From Nonomuraea candida (GTDB taxonomy: Bacteria; Actinomycetota; Actinomycetes; Streptosporangiales; Streptosporangiaceae), in assembly GCF_000725485.1 (NCBI RefSeq), contig NZ_JOAG01000047.1:21368-85367 (forward strand): DNA of 64,000 bases. The letters are read 5' to 3'. This document shows, piece after piece, positions 1 through 8,829 of the stretch (the first letter of the stretch is position 1; the number at the start of each line of letters is the position of its first letter). A model generated the notes under the pieces. The model searched no databases. It was given only the letters and a program-made list of their open reading frames with translations, and had not been told where the DNA came from. Made by a program: the position numbers and the translations under genes.

Positions 1-3000
1 CGCTGGGGCGGCCGCTGGCCGGCGTGGTGTGCCGGGTGGCCGACCCGGCCGGGCGGGCGCTGCCGCCCGGCGTGCCCGGGGAGCTGTGGATCGGCGGGCC
101 CAGCGTGGCCCGCGGCTACCTGGGCCGCCCCGACCTCACCGCGGAACGCTTCACCGGCGGCTGGTACCGCACCGGCGACCGGGTCCGGGTGACCGGGGAC
201 GGGCTGATCGAGTTCCTGGGGCGGATCGACGACCAGGTGAAGGTGCGCGGGTTCCGCGTCGAGCCGGGCGAGGTCGCCGCGGCGCTGCGGGCCCTGCCGC
301 AGGTCGGGGAGGCGTACGTGCAGCCGGTCGGCACCGGCCTGGAGCGCCGCCTGGCGGCCTGGGTGACACCGGCGGCCGTGGCCGCGCCCGTGAGCGCGGA
401 CGGGGACGCGACCGTGCGCGTGGCCGGGGACGCGACCGTGCGCGTGGCCGGGGATGCGGCCGGGGGCTCGGACGTGCGTGTGACCGTGGACGTCGCGCAG
501 GTGCGGGCGGCGCTGCGGGAGCGGCTGCCCGACTACATGGTGCCGGCCGCGATCGGCGTGCTGGAGGCGTTACCCCTCACCCCGAACGGCAAGGTGGACC
601 GGGCGGCGCTGCCCGTGCCCGAGGCGGGCCCCGCGGTGCGGGTGCCGCTGGGCACCCCCGAGGAGCGCCTGGTGGGCGAGGTCTGGGCCGACGTGCTCGG
701 GCTCGCGGAGGTGTGGGCGGACGACGACTTCTTCGCCCTCGGCGGGCACTCGTTCGCGGCGACCCGGGTGGCCGGGCGGCTGCGGGAGCGGCTGGGCGCG
801 GCGGTGCCGGTGCGGCTGCTGTTCGAGCATCCGGTGCTGGCCGACCTGGCCGCCGCCCTCCCCCGCCCGGCCGCCGCCACGCGCGTGCGGCGCGCGCCGG
901 TGAAGGGGCCGGCGGACGGGCCGGTGGACGGGCCGGTGGACGGGCCGGTGCCGTTGTCCGGGGTGCAGGCCAGGCTGTGGTTCCTGGCGCAGCTCGAACC
1001 GGACAGCAGCGCGTACAACGTGCCGGTGGCGCTGCGGCTGCGCGGCGCGCTCCAGGTGGAGGCGCTGCTGGGCGCGGTGCGTGACCTGGCCGGGCGGCAC
1101 CACGTGCTGCGCGGCGTGGTCGACGACTCCGGCCCCGAGCCGGTGATGGCGGTCAGGGACGCCGGCGAGGTGCCCGTCTCCACCGCGCGCGTGAACCGGT
1201 CGCAGGTCGAGGACGTGCTCGCCGCGCACCTGGCGACGCCGTTCGCGCTGGACCGCGAGCCGCCCATGCGAGCGGTCCTGCTCACCGTGGATGACGACAC
1301 GGGCGTGAGCGACGGCGCGGGTGCGGGCGACGGCGGGGAGGACGGGCGGGAGCACGTGCTGTCGCTGACCTTCCACCACATCGCCACCGACGCGTGGACG
1401 CGCGGGCTGCTGCTGTCGGAGCTGTCCGCCCTGTACGCCGCCCGCCTCGGCCTGCGCCCGCCGCTCGGCCCGCCGCCCGCGCAGTACGCCGAGGTGTCGC
1501 CGGTCCCCGACCCGGCCGGCCTGGACTGGTGGGCCGGGCACCTGGACGGCCTGCCGCCGGTGCTCGACCTGCCCACCGACCGGCCACGCCCGGCGGTGCC
1601 CGACCCGGGCGGGGCCGCGCTCGACCTGGAGCTGCCGGCCGCGCTGAGCGAGCGGATCAGGGCGGTGGCCACCGCGTACCGGTCCACGCCGTTCATCGTG
1701 CTGCTGGCCGGGCTGCAGGCGCTGCTGGCGCGGCTGTCGGCGAGCACGGACATCGCGGTCGGCGTGCCGGTCTCCGGCCGCGACCATCCGGACACCGAGG
1801 GCGTGGTGGGCTGCTTCCTCAACACCGTGGTCGTGCGGACCGACGTGGGCGGCGACCCGACCGGGCACGACCTGCTGGCCCGCGCGCGGGAGTCCGCGCT
1901 GGGCGCGCTCGCGCACGCGGGCACGCCGTTCGACCGGGTGGTGGACCGGCTGCGGCCGGAGCGGAACCTGGCGGCGACGCCGCTGTTCCAGGTGATGCTC
2001 AACTACCTCCCCGGCGTGGCCCGGCCGGAGCTGCCCGGCCTGGAGGCGTCCGAGATCCACCTGCCGGAGCTGACCACCAAGTTCGACCTGAGCTGGCACG
2101 TCGTGGACGACGGGCCGGGCGCGCCGCTGCGCGGCGGGCTCGCGTACCGGACCGACCTGTTCGAGCCGGGCACCGCGGCCAAGCTGACCCGCTGGTACGT
2201 CGCCCTGCTCGACGGCCTGCTCGCCGACCTGGACGCGCCGGTGGGCGCGGTGCCGCTGGAGCCGGTGACCGGCCCGGCCGTGGCCGGAGGGCCGCCGCCG
2301 GAGCCGCCCGCCGGGGCGGTGCACCACCTGATCGAGCGCTGGGTGGACGAGACCCCCGGCGCGCCGGCCGTGGTGGGGGCCGACCGCGCCCTGACCTACG
2401 CGGAGCTGGAGTCGGCCGCGAACCGGATCGCGCACTGGCTGCTCGCGGCCGGGGTGGGCGCCGACGAGCCGGTCGGCGTGCTGCTGGAGCCGGGCGCGGA
2501 CCTGGCGTGCGCGTTGTTCGGCATCCAGAAGTCGGGCGGCGGCTACCTGCCGATGGACCCGGCGTACCCGGCGGCGCGGATCGCCGCGATGCTGGAGGCG
2601 GCCGGGGTGCGGGCCGTGGTGACGGTGGGCGAGTTCGCGCCCCTGGTCGGGGAGGGCCGGCGGGTGCTGGCGCTCGACCGGCCGCCGGCCCTGCCGGACA
2701 CCCGTCCCGAGGTGGACGTACGGCCGGAGCACCTGCACCACGTGATCTTCACGTCCGGGTCCACCGGCACGCCCAAGGCGGTGGCCGCCGAGCACGGCGG
2801 CGTCCTGAACTATCTGGGCGGGATGCTGCCGCGCATCGGCGTGCCCGGCGGCTCGTTCGCGGTGGTCTCCACGCCCGCCGCCGACTTCGGCCTGACCTGC
2901 GTGTTCGGCGCGCTGACCACGGGCGGGACGGTGCACCTGGTGCCGCGTGAGACCGCGATGGACCCGGCCGCGTTCGCCGGCTACCTGGCCGAGCACCAGG

Positions 3001-6000
3001 TGGACGTCGTCAAGTGCGTGCCGAGCCACCTGGAGCTGCTGGCCTCGGGCGGCGACCTGGCCGCCGTGCTGCCGCGCGAGCTGCTGATCCTGGCGGGCGA
3101 GGCGTGCCCGTGGGACCTGGTGGAGCGGGCCAGGGCCGCCCGGCCCGGGCTCAGGATCCAGAGCCACTACGGCCACACCGAGTCCACGATGATCTGCCTG
3201 GTGTGCGACACCGAGGAGATCCCCGCCGACCGGCGGACCGGCATCGTGCCGCTGGGCCGCCCGCTGCCCGGCGTGTACGGGCACCTGGTGGACGCCGCGA
3301 TGCGGCCGGTGCCGCCCGGCGTGCCCGGCGAGCTGGTGGTCGGCGGCCCCGGCGTCACCCGTGGCTACATCGGCCGGCCCGAGCTGACCGCCGAGCGGTT
3401 CGTCCCCGACCCGCTGACCGGGCAGGGACGCTGCTACCGCAGCGGCGACCTGCTGCGCGTCACCTCCGACGGGCGGATCGAGTTCCGCGGCCGGGTGGAC
3501 GACCAGGTCAAGGTGCGCGGCTACCGCGTGGAGCTGGGCGAGGTCACCACCGCGCTGCGGGCGCTGCCCCAGGTCGCCGAGGCCGTGGTGCTGCCCGTCG
3601 GCGAGGGGAAGGCCAGGCAGCTCGCCGCGTGGGTGACGCCGGCGACCGTGGAGGCCGCGGCCGTGCGCTCGGCGCTGCGCGAGCGGCTGCCCGACTACAT
3701 GGTGCCGGCGCACGTCGTGCCTCTCGACCGGCTTCCCCTCAACCCGAACGGGAAGATCGACCGGGCCGCGCTGCCCGAGCCGGTGGCGGAGCAGGCCGCG
3801 TACGCGGCGCCCGCGACGCCGGAGGAGGAGCTGGTCGCCGCGGCCTTCGCCCGGGTGCTCGGCGTGGCACGGGTGGGGGCCGGCGACGACTTCTTCGCCC
3901 TCGGCGGCGACTCGTTCGCCGCGGTGCGCGCGGTCAAGGAGATCGGCCGGGGGCTGCGGGTGATCGACCTGTTCACCCGGCCCGCCGTGGCCGAGCTGGC
4001 CGCGTTCCTGGGCCGCGAGGAGGGCGGCGGGCCGCCGGGCGGGCTGCTGCACCGCCTGGGCGGCGGCCGGGCCAGCGAGTTCACGCTGGTGTGCGTGCCG
4101 TACGGCGGCGGGTCGGCGGCGGTGTACCAGCCGCTGGCCCGGGCGCTGGGCGACCGGGTGGAGGTGCTCTCCGCCGAGCTGCCCGGCCACGACCCCGCCC
4201 GCCCGGACGAGCCGCCGCTGCCGCTGGAGGAGCTGGTGGAGCTGCTGGCCGCCGAGGTGGCCGCCTCCGCGTCGGCCCCGGTCGCGATCTACGGCCACTG
4301 CGTGGGCTCCGCGCCCGCCGTCGCGCTGGCGCGCCGGCTGGAGGCGGACGGCGTGCCCGTGCTGGGCGTCATCGCCGCCGCCGGCTTCCCCGCTGCCCGG
4401 CTGCCGGGGCTGGTCAGGCGGCTGTTCGGCGGTGACCGCTGGGTGTCGGACCGGATGTTCCGCGACGCGCTGCGCGCCTCCGGCGGGCTGCTCGACGACA
4501 TGGACGAGGCCGCCAAGCGCACCGCCGTACGGGCGATGCGGCACGACGCCGACCAGGCGCAGGAGTGGTTCGGCCGCGAGCTGGCCGGCGAGGGGGCGCC
4601 GCTGCGCGCCCCGATCCTCAGCCTGGTCGGGGAGCGCGACCGCGCCACCGAGCTGCACGAGGAGCGCTACGCCGAGTGGGCGGCGTTCGCGCCCCGGGTG
4701 GAGCGGGCCGTGCTGCCCAGGGCCGGCCACTACTTCCTGCGCCACCAGGCCGAGCCGCTGGCCGCCCTGGTGCTGGAGCGTCTGACCCGCTGGGCGGCCG
4801 GAACGTTGCCCGATCCGGTACGCCCGCCGGAACGCACCGGCCTGCGCCCCTTCTACACGGTCGCGGCCGGGCAGATCGTCTCGGCGCTGGGCACGGCGCT
4901 GAGCTCGTTCGCCCTCGGCGTGTGGGCCTACCAGCGCAGCGGCGAGATCCTGGACCTGGCGCTGATCACGATGCTGGCGCAGATCCCGGCCGTGCTGCTC
5001 ACCCCGCTGGGCGGCGCGCTGGCCGACCGGGTGGACCGGCGCAAGATCATGCTGGCCTGCGACGCGCTGTCCGGGCTGGCCATGGTGGCGCTGGTGCTGC
5101 TGCTGACCACCGGGCGGCTGGAGTTCTGGAACGTCTGCCTCATCGTGGGCGTGACCTCGGTCGTGACGGCGTTCCAGCAGCCCGCGTGGCTGGCGGCGAT
5201 CGCGCAGCTGGTGCCGAAGCCGTACCTGCCGCAGGCCAACGCGCTGGCGAACGTGGGCTTCGGCGCGGGCAACGTGGTCGCGCCGCTCGCGGGCGGCGCG
5301 CTGATCGGCCTGGTCGGGCTGGAGGCGGTGGTGGCCGTGGACGTGGCCACGTTCGCGATCGGCGTGCTGACGCTGCTGCTGGTGCGCTTCCCCGACCGGC
5401 TGTTCCACCGGCGCGAGGAGACGTTCACGGCGGCCCTGACCGGCGGGTGGCGGTTCCTGCGCAGGCGGCGGCCGCTGCTGGTGATGGCGCTCTACTTCGC
5501 GGTGGTGAACTTCTGCACCGCGCTCATGTGGGTGCTCGTCACCCCGGTCGTGCTCTCCATCGGCACCTCGGCGGACCTCGGCCTGGTGACCGCCGTCGGC
5601 GGTGTCGGCGCGGCCGTGGGCACCGGCGTGGTGCTGGTGTGGGGCGGCACCAGGCGGCGGGCCACCGGCATGATCGGCTTCGTGGTCGGGTCCGGGCTCG
5701 GCGTGGTGCTGATGGGCGTGTGGCCGGTCGTGTGGCTGGTCGCGGCCGGGCTGTTCGTCCGGCTGGCGTGCATGAGCATCGGCAACGCGCACTGGCTGTC
5801 GATCATCCAGGTCAAGGTGGGGCCCGAGCTGCAGGGACGGGTGCTCGCGGTGAACATGATGATCGCCACGGCCATGCAGCCGATCGGCTTCCTCGCCGCC
5901 GGGCCGCTGGCCGACTGGGCCGGGCGGTTCGCCGGCGGGCCCGGCGGCGGCGCGGGGGCGGTGCTGCTCGCCAGCGGCGTGTTCCTGGTCGTGTGGGGGC

Positions 6001-6119
6001 TGCTGGGGCTGCGGCACCGGCCGCTGATGCGCCTGGAGGACCTCGTCCCCGACGCCGCGCCCCCGTCGGAGGCCGCCGCCGACCTGGACGCCATCCAGGA
6101 GAGGGTGCTGAGCGCATGA
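1..6119 (+). CDS. Non-ribosomal peptide synthetase fused to MFS exporter (5' truncated by window)
   Basis: The frame is already open at base 3, so the start lies upstream. Residues below count from the GTG at 24. Visible order: end of an adenylation (A) domain with A7 YRTGD, A8 GRIDDQVKVRGFRVE and the A10 lysine in NGKVDRAALP; carrier domain with GGHSFA (Ser about 243); condensation domain from about 308 with HHIATDA (His 451/452, Asp 456; the usual Gly is Ala); second A domain about 767-1245 with FTSGSTGTPK; second carrier GGDSFA (Ser about 1297); thioesterase about 1353-1600 with nucleophile motif GHCVG (Cys 1426, not Ser), Asp 1539 and His 1569; then about 400 residues of a 12-helix MFS protein resembling EntS-type siderophore exporters. 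No epimerase is present, so an L-specific condensation domain is likely. By eye the second A-domain pocket reads D-F-T-K-I-A-H-M-I, vaguely Asp/Asn-like; substrate unassigned. This is the terminal module of an assembly line with its exporter attached. Confidence 0.93.
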   Translation, partial: LGRPLAGVVCRVADPAGRALPPGVPGELWIGGPSVARGYLGRPDLTAERFTGGWYRTGDRVRVTGDGLIEFLGRIDDQVKVRGFRVEPGEVAAALRALPQVGEAYVQPVGTGLERRLAAWVTPAAVAAPVSADGDATVRVAGDATVRVAGDAAGGSDVRVTVDVAQVRAALRERLPDYMVPAAIGVLEALPLTPNGKVDRAALPVPEAGPAVRVPLGTPEERLVGEVWADVLGLAEVWADDDFFALGGHSFAATRVAGRLRERLGAAVPVRLLFEHPVLADLAAALPRPAAATRVRRAPVKGPADGPVDGPVDGPVPLSGVQARLWFLAQLEPDSSAYNVPVALRLRGALQVEALLGAVRDLAGRHHVLRGVVDDSGPEPVMAVRDAGEVPVSTARVNRSQVEDVLAAHLATPFALDREPPMRAVLLTVDDDTGVSDGAGAGDGGEDGREHVLSLTFHHIATDAWTRGLLLSELSALYAARLGLRPPLGPPPAQYAEVSPVPDPAGLDWWAGHLDGLPPVLDLPTDRPRPAVPDPGGAALDLELPAALSERIRAVATAYRSTPFIVLLAGLQALLARLSASTDIAVGVPVSGRDHPDTEGVVGCFLNTVVVRTDVGGDPTGHDLLARARESALGALAHAGTPFDRVVDRLRPERNLAATPLFQVMLNYLPGVARPELPGLEASEIHLPELTTKFDLSWHVVDDGPGAPLRGGLAYRTDLFEPGTAAKLTRWYVALLDGLLADLDAPVGAVPLEPVTGPAVAGGPPPEPPAGAVHHLIERWVDETPGAPAVVGADRALTYAELESAANRIAHWLLAAGVGADEPVGVLLEPGADLACALFGIQKSGGGYLPMDPAYPAARIAAMLEAAGVRAVVTVGEFAPLVGEGRRVLALDRPPALPDTRPEVDVRPEHLHHVIFTSGSTGTPKAVAAEHGGVLNYLGGMLPRIGVPGGSFAVVSTPAADFGLTCVFGALTTGGTVHLVPRETAMDPAAFAGYLAEHQVDVVKCVPSHLELLASGGDLAAVLPRELLILAGEACPWDLVERARAARPGLRIQSHYGHTESTMICLVCDTEEIPADRRTGIVPLGRPLPGVYGHLVDAAMRPVPPGVPGELVVGGPGVTRGYIGRPELTAERFVPDPLTGQGRCYRSGDLLRVTSDGRIEFRGRVDDQVKVRGYRVELGEVTTALRALPQVAEAVVLPVGEGKARQLAAWVTPATVEAAAVRSALRERLPDYMVPAHVVPLDRLPLNPNGKIDRAALPEPVAEQAAYAAPATPEEELVAAAFARVLGVARVGAGDDFFALGGDSFAAVRAVKEIGRGLRVIDLFTRPAVAELAAFLGREEGGGPPGGLLHRLGGGRASEFTLVCVPYGGGSAAVYQPLARALGDRVEVLSAELPGHDPARPDEPPLPLEELVELLAAEVAASASAPVAIYGHCVGSAPAVALARRLEADGVPVLGVIAAAGFPAARLPGLVRRLFGGDRWVSDRMFRDALRASGGLLDDMDEAAKRTAVRAMRHDADQAQEWFGRELAGEGAPLRAPILSLVGERDRATELHEERYAEWAAFAPRVERAVLPRAGHYFLRHQAEPLAALVLERLTRWAAGTLPDPVRPPERTGLRPFYTVAAGQIVSALGTALSSFALGVWAYQRSGEILDLALITMLAQIPAVLLTPLGGALADRVDRRKIMLACDALSGLAMVALVLLLTTGRLEFWNVCLIVGVTSVVTAFQQPAWLAAIAQLVPKPYLPQANALANVGFGAGNVVAPLAGGALIGLVGLEAVVAVDVATFAIGVLTLLLVRFPDRLFHRREETFTAALTGGWRFLRRRRPLLVMALYFAVVNFCTALMWVLVTPVVLSIGTSADLGLVTAVGGVGAAVGTGVVLVWGGTRRRATGMIGFVVGSGLGVVLMGVWPVVWLVAAGLFVRLACMSIGNAHWLSIIQVKVGPELQGRVLAVNMMIATAMQPIGFLAAGPLADWAGRFAGGPGGGAGAVLLASGVFLVVWGLLGLRHRPLMRLEDLVPDAAPPSEAAADLDAIQERVLSA
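405..452 (+). repeat. In-frame 24-bp tandem duplication in NRPS A-domain tail
   Basis: Two identical 24-bp units (405-428, 429-452) are followed by a partial third. They encode a repeated DATVRVAG block in the C-terminal subdomain of the first A domain, between A9 and A10, where most A domains have no such insertion. Unit length keeps the reading frame. Confidence 0.85.
906..950 (+). repeat. In-frame 12-bp tandem repeat in carrier-condensation linker
   Basis: Units of GGGCCGGTGGAC (first copy with one change) at 906, 918 and 930, then a partial copy. They encode GPADGPVDGPVDGPV, a flexible linker between carrier and condensation domains. Confidence 0.85.
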
Positions 6120-7114
6120 ACACCGGAGGCACGGCACGGACGAGCGGGGCAGGCGCGGCGCGGGCGGGGCTGGTGACGGCGGCCGACATCCGGGCCGCCG
6201 GCGACCGCATCGCGCCGTACGTGCGGCGCACGCCGCTGCTGCGGCTGCCCGGCGAACGGCTCTGGGTCAAACCGGAGAACCGCCAGCCCACCCGCTCGTT
6301 CAAGGTGCGCGGCGCGGTCAACGCCGTCGGCCGGCTGGCCCGGCGCGGCGTCCGGCACGTGATCGCGCAGTCGTCGGGCAACCACGCCCAGGCCATCGCC
6401 TACGCCGCCGCCGAACAGGGGGTGCGGGCGACCGTCGTCCTGCCGGACACGGCCCCGGAGCTGAAGGTTCGCGCCGCGCGCCGGCTCGGCGCCGAGGTGG
6501 TGATCGTGCCGCCCGCCCTGCGCGAGGAGGCCTGCCTGGCGCTGGCCGACCGGTTCGGCGCGACCGTGGTCGGCTCCGACGCGTTCGACGTCATCGCCGG
6601 GCACGGCAGCGCCGGGACCGAGATCTGCCTGGACCTGCCGGACGCGGGGGCCGTCCTGGTGCCCGTCTGCAACGGCGGCCTGCTGGCCGGGATCGCGGTC
6701 GCGGTCAAGGCCGCCGACCCGGCGATCCGGGTGATCGGCGTGGAGCCCGAACTGGCCGCCGACGGGGCGGCCAGCTTCCGGTCCGGCACGCGTACGGCGT
6801 GGCCGGTGGAGCTGACCTACCGCACCCGGGCCGACGGCCTGCGCGGGCCGGTGCTGGGCGCGCTGGCGTGGGAGCACATCCACCGGTACGTGGACGACAT
6901 GGTCACCGTGACGGAGGACGCCATCGACGCCGCCGCCGGCCTGCTCTGGCGGAACCTGGGGGAACGCGCCGAACCCAGCGGCGCGGTGACCACGGCCGCC
7001 TACCTCACCCACCGGCCACACCTGCCGCCGGGCCCCGTGGTCGCGATCCTGTCCGGCGGCAACGTCGCGACCGCCACCCCGGCCAGGGAGGAACCGCTCG
7101 TACGCACGACGTGA
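6116..7114 (+). CDS. PLP-dependent threonine/serine dehydratase-like enzyme
   Basis: 332 residues. Its ATG overlaps the NRPS stop (ATGA), so the two are translationally coupled. It is a fold-type II PLP enzyme: PLP lysine K63 in TRSFKVRGA, phosphate-contact SSGNH at 86-90, a glycine loop NGGLLAG (shorter in glycines than the usual GGGGL), EPSGA, and a C-terminal SGGN that contacts the pyridine nitrogen. The family removes water or ammonia from Ser/Thr or related hydroxyamino acids (ilvA-type, EutB-like). Coupling to an NRPS suggests supply or modification of an amino-acid building block, for example a dehydro- or diamino acid, but this is inference. No regulatory ACT domain follows, unlike biosynthetic IlvA. 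Confidence 0.85.
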   Translation: MNTGGTARTSGAGAARAGLVTAADIRAAGDRIAPYVRRTPLLRLPGERLWVKPENRQPTRSFKVRGAVNAVGRLARRGVRHVIAQSSGNHAQAIAYAAAEQGVRATVVLPDTAPELKVRAARRLGAEVVIVPPALREEACLALADRFGATVVGSDAFDVIAGHGSAGTEICLDLPDAGAVLVPVCNGGLLAGIAVAVKAADPAIRVIGVEPELAADGAASFRSGTRTAWPVELTYRTRADGLRGPVLGALAWEHIHRYVDDMVTVTEDAIDAAAGLLWRNLGERAEPSGAVTTAAYLTHRPHLPPGPVVAILSGGNVATATPAREEPLVRTT

Positions 7115-7127
7115 CCTCTCCCGACCG

Positions 7128-7155
7128 CCCTCTCAAGGTGTCCGCCTTGAGAGGG
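7128..7155 (+). terminator. Hairpin terminator after NRPS operon
   Basis: Perfect 11-bp inverted repeat CCCTCTCAAGG / CCTTGAGAGGG with a 6-nt loop, 14 nt after the stop of the PLP enzyme. There is no T-tract, as is common in actinomycetes. Confidence 0.7.
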
Positions 7156-7494
7156 CGTGCCTCCCGTTCGCGCGGTCCGGCCCCTTCCCTGCCGCACGGG
7201 GCCTCGGGCAGGCGCCGCGCCGTGATGGGATGGAGATCAACATCTGGGATCGGCGGATGAAACGCATGAGCGTCGCGCTGGTCGTGGCCGGCCTGGCCGA
7301 CTCCAACGGCGTGGCCGGCGCCGACGGCGGAACCTTCGAGGGGTGAAGACGACCCTCCACAGCGGCACCGTGACAGTTCCCGATCTGATGGAGAGGCAGG
7401 CCGGGATCTCCTTGGGCGCACTCGGAGCCGTGCCGGACGGCACTCCCCTCGTCCGCGCGCCACTTGTCGGCCGCGTCCCGTAGGGTGACTCGGC
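7156..7494 (+). other. Intergenic stretch with one tiny ORF
   Basis: This stretch holds no convincing gene. A 29-codon frame at 7257-7346 (MKRMSVALVVAGLADSNG...) begins like a short hydrophobic signal segment and then stops; it may be the ghost of a secreted protein. It has no clear ribosome-binding site. The promoter of the next gene must lie in the 3' half. Confidence 0.4.
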
Positions 7495-8211
7495 ATGGCG
7501 GACGGACGGGTTCACCGGGTGCGGGACGACAGCGGCGCGTTCCGGCTGGCGCGCCGGGCGGGCATGGGTGGCGCGCCCAACCCCATGGCGGCCATCGTCA
7601 TGACGGCCGGCGCCGTCGGGATGGAAGTCTATTTCGTGGTCTCCGCGCTGTCGGGGGAGGTCGAGGAGCCCTTCTCCTTAGGGTCGGTGCTCTTCTTCCT
7701 CTTCCCGCTGGCCTTCGGCGCCCTGCTGGGCACCTCGGCCGTACGCGAGACCTCCGTGCTCCTCAGGATGCGGCGGGCGTGGCGGCGCGCGCGGCACGGG
7801 GAGGCGGTGCGGGTGCTGGCCGGGGTGGCGCTGCGCCGCGAACGATCGGTGGCCGGTTACCCGGTGCGTACGGTCGTCGCCCAGGTGAACGGGCGGGCGC
7901 AGTTCGTCCGCCTGGCGTTCGCGCGGCCCGAGCACGCGGCGATGCTGCCCCCGGGCCCCGTCCAGCTGGACCTGTTCGACGGCCCGGCGATCCGCGGCCC
8001 GGCGCGACTGCGGCCGCTCTCCGGTGGCGTGGCCTGGGCGTTCGCCTCGCGGAGCGGCGATCTGGCCGTCTCGGAGGAGACGCTGTTCAAGTACGACGGC
8101 AGGCCGGGCGAGGAGCCGGACGGCTGGCCGGACAGCGACGGCGGCGCCGAGCGCGGTTCGGGCTGGCCGGGCGACTCCGGCGGCGACGGCGACGGTGACG
8201 GCGGGGAATAG
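7495..8211 (+). CDS. Hypothetical membrane protein, two TM segments
   Basis: 238 residues, family not recognised. After about 30 polar residues, two hydrophobic helices (about 31-52 and 62-82) are joined by a short acidic loop. An Arg-rich stretch follows (RRAWRRARHG), then a cytosolic-looking domain of about 120 residues and a disordered Gly/Asp/Ser-rich tail (about 200-238). The arginine stretch after helix 2 predicts both ends inside. ATG at 7495 is followed at once by good codon usage. It stands alone, downstream of the NRPS operon terminator, with no pathway link. Confidence 0.75.
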   Translation: MADGRVHRVRDDSGAFRLARRAGMGGAPNPMAAIVMTAGAVGMEVYFVVSALSGEVEEPFSLGSVLFFLFPLAFGALLGTSAVRETSVLLRMRRAWRRARHGEAVRVLAGVALRRERSVAGYPVRTVVAQVNGRAQFVRLAFARPEHAAMLPPGPVQLDLFDGPAIRGPARLRPLSGGVAWAFASRSGDLAVSEETLFKYDGRPGEEPDGWPDSDGGAERGSGWPGDSGGDGDGDGGE

Positions 8212-8544
8212 CCGTCCCGCCTGAACCACGGACGTGGCGGCTCGCTCACCCGCCATGGCCGCGACGCACGGCGCCCATGGCCGACCCGCCGCCGCTGCTG
8301 GGATGCCCGCCGAGCGAAGCCGAAGTCCCCGTCAGTACGCCAAGCGGCTGCGCCCGCACGACCGGCATGTTCACCGGCGAGCACGGCCTCCTCGCCTGGT
8401 GACCCAGCGGGGTTCATGCCGCGCAATTACGACAAATGTCGACACAGGAGGTTATCGGCTCGGATTTAGTGCTCGTCAAGAACCGCCAGAACGCCGCCAC
8501 CTGGCCGGCAGCCAGGTCGGCACGCTCACCCAGAGCTCCGCCGG
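8212..8544. other. Intergenic stretch, nothing recognised
   Basis: About 330 bp between convergent genes. The part around 8410-8480 is noticeably AT-richer than its surroundings. I found no ORF with homology-like character on either strand and no strong hairpin. Confidence 0.4.
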
Positions 8545-8829
8545 CTACTTCGCGAGGGAGTCGAGACGCTTGCGGCCCTTGTCCGTCAGCGACGCCAGGT
8601 GCACTCCCACGCCGAAGCTCGTGAAGCCCGACCTGGCCGCTTTCGTGAACTCCGCGACCACCTGGTCGGACGGGAACTCCTTGACCAGGACGTCGTAGGC
8701 TGCGAATCCGTGGTCCCGGATGGCGGCGAGGATCAGGTCGGTGTTCAGCTCGGCGTGTTCCACGATCTCCTCCAGCAGGTCGCCTTGCCCTCCACAGTCC
8801 CACCATCCGCCGGAACCCGCCATCGTCAT
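8545..8829 (-). CDS. Small hypothetical cytosolic protein
   Basis: 94 residues from the ATG at 8829, preceded by GGAAAG at suitable spacing; an in-frame ATG at 8874 would add 15 residues. No family recognised. After a Gly/Trp-rich N-terminus it has a helical acidic region (EEIVEHAELNTDLILAAIRDH) and a compact C-terminal half with a possible strand-turn-helix ending in TDKGRKRLDSLAK, slightly reminiscent of a winged-helix fragment. Composition is less GC-biased than its neighbours. Stand-alone gene, convergent with the upstream membrane-protein gene. Confidence 0.5.
   Translation of the reverse strand: MTMAGSGGWWDCGGQGDLLEEIVEHAELNTDLILAAIRDHGFAAYDVLVKEFPSDQVVAEFTKAARSGFTSFGVGVHLASLTDKGRKRLDSLAK

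Noticed and set aside
570..6137. Very long open frame antisense to the NRPS (and similar ones antisense to RHS, pao and BTAD genes)
   Set aside because: In DNA this GC-rich, third-position bias keeps antisense frames open. Products are low-complexity Arg/Gly/His/Pro strings with no domain.
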